NCBI RefSeq assembly: GCF_012103215.1
Contig: NZ_JAAVNE010000019.1
Span: 1 to 64,000, forward strand
From: Falsiroseomonas selenitidurans
GTDB taxonomy: Bacteria > Pseudomonadota > Alphaproteobacteria > Acetobacterales > Acetobacteraceae
DNA: 64,000 bases
Direction: 5' to 3'
Positions 44,734 through 54,230 of this stretch are shown piece by piece. The stretch's first letter is position 1. The number at the start of each line of letters is the position of its first letter. The notes beneath the pieces were generated by a model. The model was not told the origin of the DNA, made no database searches, and saw only the letters and a list, made by a program, of their open reading frames with translations. A program made the translations under genes and the position numbers.

Positions 44734-45156
44734 TCAGGCGTCCACCACCGCGCAGGTGAGGCGGGAGACGCAGGCGAGCTTGCCATCGGCGCGGCGGATC
44801 TCGGTCTGCCAGACATGGGTACGGGCGCCGGTGTGCAGCGGGCGGCAGATGGCGGTGACCGACTGGCCCTGCTTCACGCCCGCCATGTGGTTGGCGTTCA
44901 CCTCAATGCCCACGGCGCGCTGGTGTTCCGGCAGGGTCATGATGCAGGCCAGCGTGCCCAGCGTCTCGCTCAGCACCACGCTGGCGCCGCCATGCAGCAG
45001 GCCGAAGGGCTGGGCGTGGCGGGCATCCACCGGCATGGTCGCGTGCAGCGCCTCCGCGCCGATCTCCGTCACCGCGATGCCGAGCAGCCCGGCCATGTTG
45101 TCCGCCATGCGGGCGTTGATCTGCGCCGGCGTCCAGTCGCGCTTCCACAGCCCCAT
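44734..45156 (-). CDS. PaaI/YdiI-type hotdog thioesterase
   Basis: A 140-residue hotdog-fold acyl-CoA thioesterase. The motif LLHGGASVVLSETLG includes the conserved HGG and the catalytic Glu; VGIEVNANHM and GKLACVSRLTCAV complete the fold. It resembles the 1,4-dihydroxy-2-naphthoyl-CoA / phenylacetyl-CoA thioesterase group. It lies 22 bases upstream of the asparaginase-like gene and 25 bases downstream of the MATE gene, all minus strand, so they may be cotranscribed. Acyl substrate unknown. Confidence 0.85.
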   Translation of the reverse strand: MGLWKRDWTPAQINARMADNMAGLLGIAVTEIGAEALHATMPVDARHAQPFGLLHGGASVVLSETLGTLACIMTLPEHQRAVGIEVNANHMAGVKQGQSVTAICRPLHTGARTHVWQTEIRRADGKLACVSRLTCAVVDA

Positions 45157-45181
45157 GCCCGACCCCTTCCTGCCGTGAGGA

Positions 45182-46591
45182 TCATCCCAGGCGGCGGCGC
45201 AGCGTCAACCCGCCGCTGGCCGAAAGCCGCACCCAGCGCGCCAGCATCAGACCCGCCACCAGGAACAGCCCGGTGGCCAGCCCGACCCAGAGGCCGATGG
45301 GGCCGAACCCGCCTGGCAGCGCCAGCGCCAGGCCCAGCGGCAACCCGATGACCCAGTAGCCGAAGCCGGCCAGGAGCATCGGCACCGTGGTGTCCTTCAG
45401 CCCGCGCAGCGCGCCGGACGCCACCGCCTGCACGCCATCCGCCAGCTGGAACAGGCCGGCCACGACCAGCATGGTCGCGGCCAGCGCCGCCGTCTCCGCC
45501 GCCCCCGCATTGCCGGGCGCCAGGAACAGCCAGGCGAGGGAGCCGGAGAGCAGCACCAGCGCGCCGGCGGAGGCAGCCATGAAGCCGGCGCCGAGCGCGA
45601 TGCCGATCCACCCGGCCCGTGCCGCCGCGGTCACCCGGCCTGCCCCGGTCATCAGCCCGACGCGCGCCGTGGCCGCCTGGGCGATGCCCATGGGCACCAT
45701 GAAGGTGGCGGAGGCGATCTGCACCGCGATGGCGTGCGCCGCCACGGCGATGGCGCCGAACCAGCCCATGGCGATGGCGGCGAAGGCGAACACGGCGATC
45801 TCCAGCGCCATGGAGCCGGCGATCGGCAGGCCGATCTGCGCCACCTCCCGCAGCCGGGCCAGATCGTAGCGCCAGAGCCGGCCGAACAGATGGTAGCGGC
45901 GCAGATGCCGGTCCCGCGCGATCACCCCCACCAGCCCTGCGAACATCGCCAGGTTGCAGAGCGAGGAGGCGATGCCGGCGCCCACCGCGCCCAGCGCCGG
46001 CACGCCCAGCCCGCCATGGATCAGCCAGTAGTTCAGCGGCACGTTCAGCGCGACGCCGGCAAACGACACCACCAGGGCGGAAAGCGGCCGCTGTTCGGCG
46101 GCCAGGAAGCCGCGCAGCACCACGAAGCCGCAGAACAGCGGCATCCCCCACATCAGCGCCCGCACATACTGGCCGGCCAGCGCCGCCAGCGCCGGCTCCT
46201 GCCCCAGCAGGCCGAGCAACGCCTGGGTGTGCCACAGCAGCAGCCAGATCGGCACGGTGGCCGCCGCCACCGCCCAGAAGGCCGCCCGCACGTCCCGCCG
46301 CATGCCGCGCAGGTGCCCGCGCCCGCGGCCGCGGGTCTGCGCGCACATCGGCCCCGCCGCCAGCGCCAGACCGAAGGCCGGGGCCAGGGTGGCGAAGAAC
46401 AGGTTGCCGCCCAGCGTCGCCGCCGCCAGCGCCTCGGTCGAGACGCGGCCGAGGAACAGGGCATCGGTCAGGGACAGCGCGAACTGGCTGAGATTGGTCA
46501 GCACCAGCGGCCAGGCGAGCGCCAGCGTGGTCCGGATTTCCGGCCCCCATTCGGCGCGCAGCGTGATTCTTCCGGTGGCGGCGGTTCCCAT
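45182..46591 (-). CDS. MATE-family efflux transporter
   Basis: A 469-residue membrane protein with twelve predicted helices in two homologous halves. NorM-type features are the N-terminal LALAWPLVLTNLSQFALSLTD and the matching second-half PIAGSMALEIAVFAFAAIAM. Such pumps expel cationic drugs or metabolites in exchange for Na+ or H+. The gene is divergent from the hydrolase at 46740 (148 bases between). Substrate cannot be predicted. Confidence 0.92.
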   Translation of the reverse strand: MGTAATGRITLRAEWGPEIRTTLALAWPLVLTNLSQFALSLTDALFLGRVSTEALAAATLGGNLFFATLAPAFGLALAAGPMCAQTRGRGRGHLRGMRRDVRAAFWAVAAATVPIWLLLWHTQALLGLLGQEPALAALAGQYVRALMWGMPLFCGFVVLRGFLAAEQRPLSALVVSFAGVALNVPLNYWLIHGGLGVPALGAVGAGIASSLCNLAMFAGLVGVIARDRHLRRYHLFGRLWRYDLARLREVAQIGLPIAGSMALEIAVFAFAAIAMGWFGAIAVAAHAIAVQIASATFMVPMGIAQAATARVGLMTGAGRVTAAARAGWIGIALGAGFMAASAGALVLLSGSLAWLFLAPGNAGAAETAALAATMLVVAGLFQLADGVQAVASGALRGLKDTTVPMLLAGFGYWVIGLPLGLALALPGGFGPIGLWVGLATGLFLVAGLMLARWVRLSASGGLTLRRRLG

Positions 46592-46739
46592 GGCGGGCAG
46601 GCCTTAGCGCGGATCGGCGGCGCCGTCGCATGACCATCCGGCGCGGCTGTTCCGCCCTCACAAGGGCGGGAGGCAAGGAGACCCTTGGGCCGCGCCCCTG
46701 GCGCCGCTATCTTCCGCCGGAAGCTCCGGAGTTCCGCCC

Positions 46740-47777
46740 ATGCTGCGACGCCATCTCCTCGCCGCCCCCGCGCTGGTCGCCGCCACGGCGGCGCTGCCGG
46801 CGCCGGCGCGGGCCCAGGCCGCCATCGTGACCGAGGAGTTCTCGGTGCCGAGCGCGGAGGGGGTGGAGGTCTTCCTGCGCAACAAGCGGCCGGAAGGCGC
46901 GACGACGGGCCCCTCCCGCACCCTGCTGATGGTGCATGGCGCCGGCTTCGGCGCGAGCACCACCTTCGACCTGCCCTTCGCCGGCCTGTCCTGGATGGAC
47001 TACATCGCCGGCCGCGGCTTCGATGTCTGGACGCTGGACATCCGCGGCTTCGGCCGCGCCACCCGCCCGCCGGCCCTGTCCCAGCCCGCCGACCAGAACC
47101 CGCCGGTGGCCCGCGGGGCGGAGGCGATGGTGGACCTGGCGGCGGCGGTGGCCTTCATCCGCCAGCAGCGAAGCCTCGAGAAGCTGGTGCTGCTGGGCCA
47201 TAGCTGGGGCACCAAGCTGGTCGGCCGCTTCGCCGCAGAACAGCCGGGCCAGGTGGAACGCCTGGTGCTGTACGCGCCGCCCTGGCTGCGCGAGGGGCCG
47301 AGCCGCACCGACCCCGGCGGCGGTCCGCTGGGCGCCTGGCGGCCGCTGGTGCAGCGCGCGGTGCGCGACTCCATCCTCAGCCAGGCGCCGGAGGGCAAGC
47401 GCGCCGGGCTGATCCCGCCCGGCTGGTTCGAGCATTTCGCCGGCGTGACCTGGGCGCTGGACCCGGTGGGGATCCGCAGCTCGCCCTCCCAGCTCCGGGT
47501 GCCGAACGGGCCGGTGGCGGATGGGCGGGAGTTCTGGAATGCCGGCAAGCCCTGGTGGGCGCCGGCGCAGGTGACGGCGCCTTCGCTGGTGGTGCTGGGC
47601 GAATGGGACCGCACGACGCCGCCCGCGCTGGGCTTCGCGGTGTTCGAGGCGCTGTCCCAGTCACCGGGCAAGCGCATGGTGGTGCTGGCGGAAGGCACCC
47701 ACAACATGTGGATGGAGCGCAACCGCGGCGCCCTGTTCCAGGCGGTGCAGGTGTTCCTGGAGGAAGCGGCGGGCTGA
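46740..47777 (+). CDS. Exported alpha/beta hydrolase
   Basis: A 345-residue hydrolase with an N-terminal signal (HLLAAPALVAATAALPAPARAQ). The oxyanion segment LLMVHGAGFGAST and the nucleophile elbow LLGHSWGTKL (Ser155) are clear; the late histidine is likely in LAEGTHNMWME. An Asp in VVLGEWDRTTPP is the probable acid. This puts it in the general esterase/epoxide-hydrolase-like group, active in the periplasm. No specific substrate is evident, and it is unlike the two other hydrolases in this window. Confidence 0.87.
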   Translation: MLRRHLLAAPALVAATAALPAPARAQAAIVTEEFSVPSAEGVEVFLRNKRPEGATTGPSRTLLMVHGAGFGASTTFDLPFAGLSWMDYIAGRGFDVWTLDIRGFGRATRPPALSQPADQNPPVARGAEAMVDLAAAVAFIRQQRSLEKLVLLGHSWGTKLVGRFAAEQPGQVERLVLYAPPWLREGPSRTDPGGGPLGAWRPLVQRAVRDSILSQAPEGKRAGLIPPGWFEHFAGVTWALDPVGIRSSPSQLRVPNGPVADGREFWNAGKPWWAPAQVTAPSLVVLGEWDRTTPPALGFAVFEALSQSPGKRMVVLAEGTHNMWMERNRGALFQAVQVFLEEAAG

Positions 47778-47896
47778 CCGGGGCGGGGTGGGGGCGACGC
47801 GGGTTGGCCGCAGCCAGCCCGCGAGCCCCCATGGGCGCGGCTTTCAGGGCGCCTTGAAGACAACCCCAAAGCCGAGGCCCCTGGCCCAGGCTGTGG

Positions 47897-49462
47897 CTAC
47901 CGACCCGGTCCCGCCACTGGCAGTCGCACGACGAAGGCTGCGCCGCCGCCGGGCGCCGCTTCCACCGCGATGCTGCCGCCATGCGCCTTGGCGATGGTCC
48001 GGCACAGCGCGAGGCCGATCCCGGTGCCCCCCCCATCCTGGCGGGTGGTGAAGAAGGGGTCGAAGATGCGTTCCCGCAGGGCCGGCGGCACGCCGGGGCC
48101 GTTATCCTCCACCCGCAATTCCAGCCCCTTCGCCACCTCCTGCAGCCGCACCCGGATCGCCGGCGGCGCATCCCGGGCCTGGCCGGCCAGCGCGGCGCGG
48201 GCATTGCCCACCAGATTGCCCACCAGATGCGCCAGCTGGTCGGCATCGCCGCGGATCGGCGGCAGGCCGGGGGCGATCTCGGTCGTCACCAGGATGCCGG
48301 CCGCCTGCGCCACCTCCGCCACCAGGTCCAGCCCCGCCTCCACGGCATCGGCCATGTCCACCCGGTCCCGCTTCGGCGGCTTCTGCCGGGCGGAGGCGAG
48401 CAGGCTGGCGACGATGCGGCCACAGCGTTCCGCCGCCAGCCGCACCTTCTCCGCCCTTGCGGCCATCGGCGTGCCCTCCGCCTCCTCGGCCAGCAGCAGG
48501 GATTGCGCGGCGACGACGGCGAGCGGGTTGTTGATCTCATGCGCCACGCCGCCGAGCAGCGAGGCGATGGCGGAAAGCCGCTCGTGGCGCCGCAGCGCGT
48601 CGCGGCTGGCGCGGCGGGCGCGCTCCGCCTCCCGCCGCAGGGTCAGGTCGCTGTAGGTGTTCACCAGCGTGCCGTCGGGCAGCCGTTCGGTGCGGCCCTC
48701 GATCACCCTGCCATCCGGCCGCGCTTCCTCCCACCGCCCCGGCGGGCGGGCCATGATCGCGGCGACCCGGGCCTGCACCAGCGCTTCCTCCGCCGCGGCG
48801 GGGTCCTCGTCCGGGCGCAGGTCGGCGCGGTGCAGGCGGTTGCGGACGAAATCGGCCAGCGGCGTGCCGGGGCGGCCAAGCTCGGGCGGGAAGTCGTACA
48901 TCCGCAGGAATCCGGCATTGGCCAGCACCAGCCTGGCATCGGCGCCGACGATGTTCACCCCGTCCGCGACGCCTTCCAGGATGGCGCGCAGCCGGTCGCG
49001 ATTGGCCGCCGCCTCCTCCTCCCGCTGCTTCGATTCCGTCAGATCGCGCATGAACAGGATGAAGGCCCCATGCGGCTGCTCCGGCCCCCGGCCGGCTTCT
49101 GCCAGGGCGGCGCCCAGGGGGCCGGCGAAGGGGGTGAAGGTCCAGGCGATGAAGCGGCGGCCGTTGCGGCGGTAGTCGATCCAGCCCTCGATCGTCACCA
49201 CCTCGCCCGCCAGGGCACGGTCGGCATGCGGGTCGAGCTGCGCCGCCACCGCTTCCCCCACCAGCTCCCGCGTCGTCAGGCCCAGGATGGTCTCGGCCGG
49301 GCGGCCGGCGAAGTCGGCGAAGTCCCGGTTCACATAGAGGTAGCGGCGATCGCGGGAGACGACGCAGACGCGCGTCGGCGCCGCGTCCAGCACGCCGCGC
49401 AGCAGCGCCAGGTCGGCCTCGGCCGAGCCGGCGTCAGCCCTCGGCGGCGGGATCGAAGACAT
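47897..49462 (-). CDS. Cytosolic PAS-domain sensor histidine kinase
   Basis: A 521-residue kinase without membrane segments. Two PAS domains are visible (about residues 18-145 and 155-275), the first with RRYLYVNRDFADFAG and the second with ILEGVADGVNIVGADARL. The HisKA domain carries the phospho-acceptor His308 (GGVAHEINNPLAVV), followed by the ATPase N-box LVGNLVGNARAAL and glycine boxes DNGPGVP and GGTGIGLAL. Its start overlaps the end of the response-regulator gene by 29 bases, so they are a cognate pair. The cytosolic signal is unknown. Confidence 0.9.
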   Translation of the reverse strand: MSSIPPPRADAGSAEADLALLRGVLDAAPTRVCVVSRDRRYLYVNRDFADFAGRPAETILGLTTRELVGEAVAAQLDPHADRALAGEVVTIEGWIDYRRNGRRFIAWTFTPFAGPLGAALAEAGRGPEQPHGAFILFMRDLTESKQREEEAAANRDRLRAILEGVADGVNIVGADARLVLANAGFLRMYDFPPELGRPGTPLADFVRNRLHRADLRPDEDPAAAEEALVQARVAAIMARPPGRWEEARPDGRVIEGRTERLPDGTLVNTYSDLTLRREAERARRASRDALRRHERLSAIASLLGGVAHEINNPLAVVAAQSLLLAEEAEGTPMAARAEKVRLAAERCGRIVASLLASARQKPPKRDRVDMADAVEAGLDLVAEVAQAAGILVTTEIAPGLPPIRGDADQLAHLVGNLVGNARAALAGQARDAPPAIRVRLQEVAKGLELRVEDNGPGVPPALRERIFDPFFTTRQDGGGTGIGLALCRTIAKAHGGSIAVEAAPGGGAAFVVRLPVAGPGR

Positions 49463-50186
49463 AGCCGGAGCCGCGGACGGTGCGGATGACCGCGGGGCGG
49501 TCCGGCACTGCCTCCACCTTGCGACGGATGCGGGCGATCCGCACGTCGATGGAGCGGTCGAAATGCTCCTCGCCCCGCGGATGCGCCAGTTCCAGCAGCG
49601 CCTCCCGCGTCAGCACACGGCCGGGGCGCTCGGCGAAGGCGCGCAGCAGGGCGAATTCCGAGGGACCCAGCGGAATCTCCCGCCCATCCGCGCCGGTCAG
49701 GCGGCGGGCATCGAGGTCGAGCCAGGTGCCGCCCATGCGGATGCGCCGGCCGGGCGCGGCCGTGGGGGCGGCGGCCGGCGGCGCGGCCGGGGCCGCGCCC
49801 AGCGCGGCGGCGGTGGCTTCGCGCCGGCGCAGCACGGCGCGCAGCCGGGCCAGCAACTCGCGCAGATCCACCGGCTTGGCGATGTAGTCATCCGCGCCAA
49901 CCTCCAGCCCCACCACGCGGTCCACCACATCCCCGGCGGCGGACAGCATGACGATGCCGATGTCGGATTCGGCCCGCAGGGCGCGGGCGAGCGAAAGGCC
50001 GTCCTCGGCCGGCAGGGCGATGTCCAGCACCACGAGGTCGGCCATCCGCTCCGCCAGCAGGCGGCGCAACTCGGCGCCGTCGCCGGCCTGGCGCACGTCG
50101 AAGCCGCGGCGCGTCAGGTATTCGGCGACCGCTTCGCGCAGATCGGTCTCGTCATCGCAGACGATGATGGCGGGTTGGTCCGCCAT
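49434..50186 (-). CDS. OmpR-family response regulator
   Basis: A 250-residue regulator. The receiver has the acidic pair at residues 11-12, phospho-acceptor Asp55 (VLDIALPAEDG), Ser82 and Lys104 (YIAKPVD). An unusually Ala/Pro-rich linker (about residues 125-148) joins it to a winged-helix domain with GPSEFALLRAFAERPGRVLTR and IRRKVEAVPDRPAVIRTVRG. It is transcribed before the kinase with which it overlaps, and divergently from the sugar-acid operon 380 bases away, a possible target. Confidence 0.92.
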   Translation of the reverse strand: MADQPAIIVCDDETDLREAVAEYLTRRGFDVRQAGDGAELRRLLAERMADLVVLDIALPAEDGLSLARALRAESDIGIVMLSAAGDVVDRVVGLEVGADDYIAKPVDLRELLARLRAVLRRREATAAALGAAPAAPPAAAPTAAPGRRIRMGGTWLDLDARRLTGADGREIPLGPSEFALLRAFAERPGRVLTREALLELAHPRGEEHFDRSIDVRIARIRRKVEAVPDRPAVIRTVRGSGYVFDPAAEG

Positions 50187-50327
50187 GGGCGGTGCGACTC
50201 GCGGCTGTTGCAGAACCAGCATGGCGACGACCGGTGATGAAATGAAGCACAACGCGGCGCATCCGGCGCGAAACCGGCGCGAAACCCGGCCGCGGCAAAA
50301 GCGGGGGGCGCTGCCGAGGAACCCGCC

Positions 50328-50507
50328 ATGCCCCGCCCCGCCCCCCGGCCCCCCGAAGCCAGCCTGTGGCTGCGGCTGTGCCGCCTCTGGCTGGCGCCGG
50401 ACCCGGCCCAGGCGGCCGCGCCCGCCCCGGCCCCCGCCACCTGGCTGAACCCCGTGGCGCTGGGATTCCCGCCGCTGCGCGACCCCGCCGGGCCGGGGAG
50501 AGGTTGA
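50328..50507 (+). CDS. Possible 59-residue hypothetical protein
   Basis: A short reading frame (ATG at 50328, TGA at 50505-50507) encoding a basic, Trp/Leu-containing N-terminus (SLWLRLCRLWLAPDPAQ), an Ala-Pro linker and a WLNPVALGFPPLRD segment. GAGGA precedes the start at a suitable distance. Ordered Leu/Trp spacing and high third-position GC support coding, but no family is recognised. It lies 57 bases before the dehydratase gene on the same strand. Confidence 0.4.
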   Translation: MPRPAPRPPEASLWLRLCRLWLAPDPAQAAAPAPAPATWLNPVALGFPPLRDPAGPGRG

Positions 50508-50564
50508 CGAAAGGGCGCGGCGGCGCCTCACTCCCTCCAACGGCGGCAGCCGGGGGAGGGTGCC

Positions 50565-52355
50565 ATGGACGATCACGACCAGACGAAGAAGCCATTCCGT
50601 CTGCGCAGCCAGCGCTGGTTCGACGATCCCCAGGATCCGGGGATGACCTCGCTGTATATCGAGCGACAGCTGAATTTCGGGATGACGCGGGCCGAGCTGC
50701 AGTCCGGCCGGCCGATGATCGGCATCGCCCAGACCGGTTCCGACATCTCGCCCTGCAACCGCCACCACCTGGCGCTGGCGGAGCGGGTGAAGGCGGGCAT
50801 CCGCGATGCCGGCGGCGTGCCGCTGGAATTCCCGGTTCACCCGATCCAGGAAACGCTGAAGCGGCCGACCGCCTCGCTCGACCGCAATCTCCAGTACCTG
50901 TCGCTCGTGGAAATCCTGCACGGCTACCCGATCGACGGCGTCGTGCTGACCACGGGCTGCGACAAGACCACGCCGGCCATGCTGATGGGCGCGGCCACCA
51001 TGAACATCCCCGCCGTGGCGCTGCCCGGCGGGCCGATGCTGGATGGATGGTGGCATGGCCGCCTGGCGGGTTCCGGCACCATCGTCTGGGAGGCGCGGAA
51101 GAAGCTCGCCGCCGGTGAGATTGATTACGAGGGTTTCATCGAGATGGTGGCGGCCAGCTCCACCTCGGTCGGGCATTGCTCGACCATGGGCACGGCGCTG
51201 TCGATGAACTCACTGGCGGAAGCGGTGGGCATGACGCTCACCGGCTCCGCCGCCATCCCCGGGCCGTACCGGCAGCGGGCGCAGATGGCCTACATGACCG
51301 GCGTGCGGGCGGTGGAGATGGTGAAGGCCAATCTCCGCCCCTCCGATGTCATGACCAAGAAGGCCTTCGAGAATGCGGTGATGGTGGCGAGCGCGATCGG
51401 CGCTTCCTCCAACTGCCCGATCCACATGGTGGCCATCGCGCGGCACATGGGCGTGGAGCACGACCTGTCCGACTGGCAGCGCATGGGCGCGGCGGTCCCG
51501 CTGCTGGTCGATTGCCAGCCGGCCGGCCGCTTCCTGGGCGAGGCCTTCTACCGTGCCGGCGGCGTGCCGGCGGTGATGAAGGAATTGCTCGATGCCGGGA
51601 TCCTGCATGGCGATGTCATGACCGTCACCGGCAAGACCGTGGCGGAGAACCTGGAAGGGCTCGGTGCGCCGGACCGGGAAGTGATCCGCAGCTTCGGCAA
51701 GCCGATGAAGGAACATGCCGGCTTCATCGTGCTGAACGGCAATCTGTTCGACAGCGCCGTGATGAAGATCAGCGTCATCGACAAGGCCTTCCGGGACCGC
51801 TTCCTGTCGGAGAACCCGGACGTGTTCGAGGGCAAGGTGGCGGTGTTCGAGGGGCCGGAGGACTATCACGCCCGCATCGAAGACCCCTCGCTCGGCATCG
51901 ACGACAGGACCGTGCTGGTGGTGCGCAACTGCGGCGCCGTGGGCTACCCCGGCGCGGCGGAGGTGGTGAACATGCAGCCGCCGGCGGCCCTCATCAAGCA
52001 GGGCATCATGGCGCTGCCGACCATGGGCGACGGGCGGCAATCCGGCACCTCCGGCAGCCCCTCCATCCTCAACGTCACGCCGGAAGCGGCGGTGGGCGGG
52101 GGGCTGGCGCTGCTGAAGCATGGCGACCCCATCCGCATCGACCTGAAGACCCGGCGCGTGGACGTGCTGATCCCGGCGGCGGAGCTGGAAGCCCGCCGCG
52201 CCGCCTGGAAGGCGCCCGACCTGGTGCACAAGACGCCGTGGGAGGAGATCTACCGCAGCATGGTCGGCCAGCTCGGCACCGGCGGCTGCCTGGAGCCGGC
52301 GACGCTGTTCCTCAACATCCTGGAGACGCGCGGCGAGAGCCGGCACAACCATTGA
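50565..52355 (+). CDS. IlvD/Edd-family sugar-acid dehydratase
   Basis: A 596-residue iron-sulfur dehydratase converting an aldonic acid to a 2-keto-3-deoxy acid. Three cysteines fit the [2Fe-2S] ligands: Cys64 (DISPCNRHH), Cys132 (TTGCDKTTP) and Cys205 (SVGHCSTMG). The length and the [18 protein letters not shown]-terminal motif match L-arabinonate/D-xylonate dehydratases rather than IlvD proper. The two following genes catalyse steps on 2-keto-3-deoxy acids, which supports a sugar-acid role. GGAGGG precedes the ATG. Exact sugar unknown. Confidence 0.88.
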   Translation: MDDHDQTKKPFRLRSQRWFDDPQDPGMTSLYIERQLNFGMTRAELQSGRPMIGIAQTGSDISPCNRHHLALAERVKAGIRDAGGVPLEFPVHPIQETLKRPTASLDRNLQYLSLVEILHGYPIDGVVLTTGCDKTTPAMLMGAATMNIPAVALPGGPMLDGWWHGRLAGSGTIVWEARKKLAAGEIDYEGFIEMVAASSTSVGHCSTMGTALSMNSLAEAVGMTLTGSAAIPGPYRQRAQMAYMTGVRAVEMVKANLRPSDVMTKKAFENAVMVASAIGASSNCPIHMVAIARHMGVEHDLSDWQRMGAAVPLLVDCQPAGRFLGEAFYRAGGVPAVMKELLDAGILHGDVMTVTGKTVAENLEGLGAPDREVIRSFGKPMKEHAGFIVLNGNLFDSAVMKISVIDKAFRDRFLSENPDVFEGKVAVFEGPEDYHARIEDPSLGIDDRTVLVVRNCGAVGYPGAAEVVNMQPPAALIKQGIMALPTMGDGRQSGTSGSPSILNVTPEAAVGGGLALLKHGDPIRIDLKTRRVDVLIPAAELEARRAAWKAPDLVHKTPWEEIYRSMVGQLGTGGCLEPATLFLNILETRGESRHNH

Positions 52356-52366
52356 GGAGCGGCGAA

Positions 52367-53116
52367 ATGGCAGGACGTCTGGCGGGCAAGCGCTGCCTGG
52401 TGACGGCGGCGGCGCAGGGCATCGGGCGCGCCACCGCGCTCGCCTTCGCCGCCGAAGGGGCGGAGGTGATCGCCACCGACCGCGACGTGGCGAAGCTGGC
52501 GGACCTGGCGGCGCCGGGCCTGACCACGCGCGGCCTCGATGTGCTGGACGATGCCGCCATCGCGGCCGCGGTCGCGGCGGCCGGGCCGGTGGACATCCTG
52601 TTCAACTGCGCCGGCTTCGTGCACCAGAATACGGTGCTGACGGCCACCGACGCCGAATGGGATTTCGGCTTCGCGCTGAACGTCCGCGCCATGTGGAAGA
52701 TGGTGCAGGCGGTTCTGCCCGGCATGCTGGAACGCAAGCGCGGCACCATCGTGAACATGTCCTCCGCCTGTTCCTCGATCAAGGGCGCGCCGAATCGCTT
52801 CGTCTACGGCACCACCAAGGCCGCGGTGATCGGGCTGACCAAGTCGGTGGCGACCGAATACGTCTCCCAGGGCATCCGCTGCAACGCCATCTGCCCCGGC
52901 ACGGTGGACACGCCGAGCCTGGGCGAGCGCATCGCCGCCAATGCGGCCGCCGCCGGCAGCGAGGCCGCGGCGCGCGCCGCCTTCGTCGCCCGCCAGGCGA
53001 TGGGAAGGCTGGCGACGGCGGAGGAGATGGCGGCGCTGGCGCTCTACCTCGCAAGCGACGAAAGCGCCTTCGTCACCGGCCAGGCCATCGTCATCGACGG
53101 CGGCTGGACACTGTAG
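52367..53116 (+). CDS. SDR dehydrogenase of the 2-keto-3-deoxy-L-fuconate/rhamnonate (DHRS6/LRA5) type
   Basis: A 249-residue NAD-dependent short-chain dehydrogenase. It has the family-typical LVTAAAQGIGRATALAFA cofactor loop, ATD (NAD-selective) after strand 2, NCAGFVH, catalytic Ser in NMSSACSS and YGTTK, and CPGTVDTPSL. These match human DHRS6 and bacterial 2-keto-3-deoxy-L-fuconate 4-dehydrogenases closely by recollection. The predicted product is a 2,4-diketo-3-deoxy acid. GAGGAG lies before the ATG, 12 bases after the dehydratase stop. Confidence 0.88.
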   Translation: MAGRLAGKRCLVTAAAQGIGRATALAFAAEGAEVIATDRDVAKLADLAAPGLTTRGLDVLDDAAIAAAVAAAGPVDILFNCAGFVHQNTVLTATDAEWDFGFALNVRAMWKMVQAVLPGMLERKRGTIVNMSSACSSIKGAPNRFVYGTTKAAVIGLTKSVATEYVSQGIRCNAICPGTVDTPSLGERIAANAAAAGSEAAARAAFVARQAMGRLATAEEMAALALYLASDESAFVTGQAIVIDGGWTL

Positions 53117-53167
53117 GCGCGGCGCCCCCCTTCGCGTATCAGTGAACATCTACTAAAGGCAGTCCCC

Positions 53168-54013
53168 ATGAAGCTGTTGCGCTATGGCCCCCCGGGCCAG
53201 GAGAAACCCGGCCTGCTGGACGCCTCCGGCACCATTCGCGACCTGTCCGGCGTGGTGCCGGACCTGGCCGGCGTGGCGCTGTCGGCCGCCGGGCTGGCGC
53301 AGATCGCGGCGCTGGATCCGGCGAGCCTGCCGGCCGTGACCGGCACGCCGCGCCTCGGCCCGCCGGTGACGGGCATGAAGAACTTCGTCTGCATCGGCCT
53401 GAACTACGCCGACCACGCGGCGGAAACCGGTGCTGCGATCCCGAAGGAGCCGATCGTGTTCCTGAAGTCGCTCGGCGCCCTGTGCGGCCCGAATGACGAG
53501 GTGATGATCCCGAAGGATTCGGTGAAGACCGACTGGGAAGTCGAACTGGCCGTCATCATCGGCAGCACCGCGAAATGCGTCTCCGAAGACACGGCGATGG
53601 AGCATGTGGCCGGCTACGCGATCTGCAACGACGTCTCCGAGCGCGAATGGCAGATCGAGCGCGGCGGCACCTGGGACAAGGGCAAGGGCTGCGACACCTT
53701 CGGCCCGCTCGGCCCCTGGCTGGTCACCAAGGATGAGGTAGCGGACCCGCAGGACCTGGCGATGACGTTGGATGTGGACGGCCAGCGCATGCAGGACGGC
53801 TCCACCCGCACCATGATCTTCGGCGTGCGGCACCTGGTTTCCTACGTCTCGCATTTCATCACGCTGCATCCGGGCGACGTGATTTCCACCGGCACCCCGC
53901 CGGGCGTCGGCCTGGGCCAGAAGCCGCCGGTCTTCCTCAAGGCCGGGCAGACGATGAAGCTTTCGATCCAGGGGCTGGGCGAGCAGGTGCAGCGCACCAT
54001 TGCCCATGTCTGA
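53168..54013 (+). CDS. Fumarylacetoacetate-hydrolase-family 2,4-diketo-3-deoxy-acid hydrolase
   Basis: A 281-residue metal-dependent C-C hydrolase. The FAH core starts at KNFVCIGLNYADHAAE and has the metal ligands in DWEVELAVIIG (Glu, Glu) and an Asp in GYAICNDVSERE. Family members that follow LRA5-type dehydrogenases cleave 2,4-diketo-3-deoxy-L-fuconate or -rhamnonate to pyruvate and an L-hydroxyacid. Its placement 51 bases after the SDR gene supports that role; other FAH substrates cannot be excluded. Confidence 0.87.
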   Translation: MKLLRYGPPGQEKPGLLDASGTIRDLSGVVPDLAGVALSAAGLAQIAALDPASLPAVTGTPRLGPPVTGMKNFVCIGLNYADHAAETGAAIPKEPIVFLKSLGALCGPNDEVMIPKDSVKTDWEVELAVIIGSTAKCVSEDTAMEHVAGYAICNDVSEREWQIERGGTWDKGKGCDTFGPLGPWLVTKDEVADPQDLAMTLDVDGQRMQDGSTRTMIFGVRHLVSYVSHFITLHPGDVISTGTPPGVGLGQKPPVFLKAGQTMKLSIQGLGEQVQRTIAHV

Positions 54014-54035
54014 GCCAGAACAGGAGACTACCTTC

Positions 54036-54227
54036 ATGTCCGAGACCAATGACAAGGGCCGTTATCAGGTTGTGGCCTGCCCGGTGGGCACGGGCATGTT
54101 CGTGGTGCTGGTGGACAGCACCAATGGCCGTTCCTGGAAGCTGAGCTTCGAGGCCAACAACGTCTCCGGCTGGCGCCCGCTGAAGTTCCTCGACCTGAAC
54201 GCCCCGGCCGCCCCGCCGGCGCCCTGA
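54036..54227 (+). CDS. Small conserved-looking protein, 63 residues
   Basis: A short protein starting MSETNDKGRYQVVACPVGTG, with alternating strands (MFVVLVDSTNGRSWKLSF) and a Pro/Ala tail. AGGAG lies 9 bases upstream of the ATG at 54036. It begins 22 bases after the FAH gene and ends three bases before the next start, so it is clearly in the operon. No family is recognised. The pattern (Val/Thr-Gly-Arg-Trp-Lys) looks like a small beta-domain. Codon use matches neighbours. Confidence 0.65.
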   Translation: MSETNDKGRYQVVACPVGTGMFVVLVDSTNGRSWKLSFEANNVSGWRPLKFLDLNAPAAPPAP

Positions 54228-54230
54228 GCC

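Noticed and set aside
47778..47896. Terminator at the hydrolase/histidine-kinase convergent junction
   Set aside because: Only very short self-complementary strings are present; no stem comparable with the other junctions.
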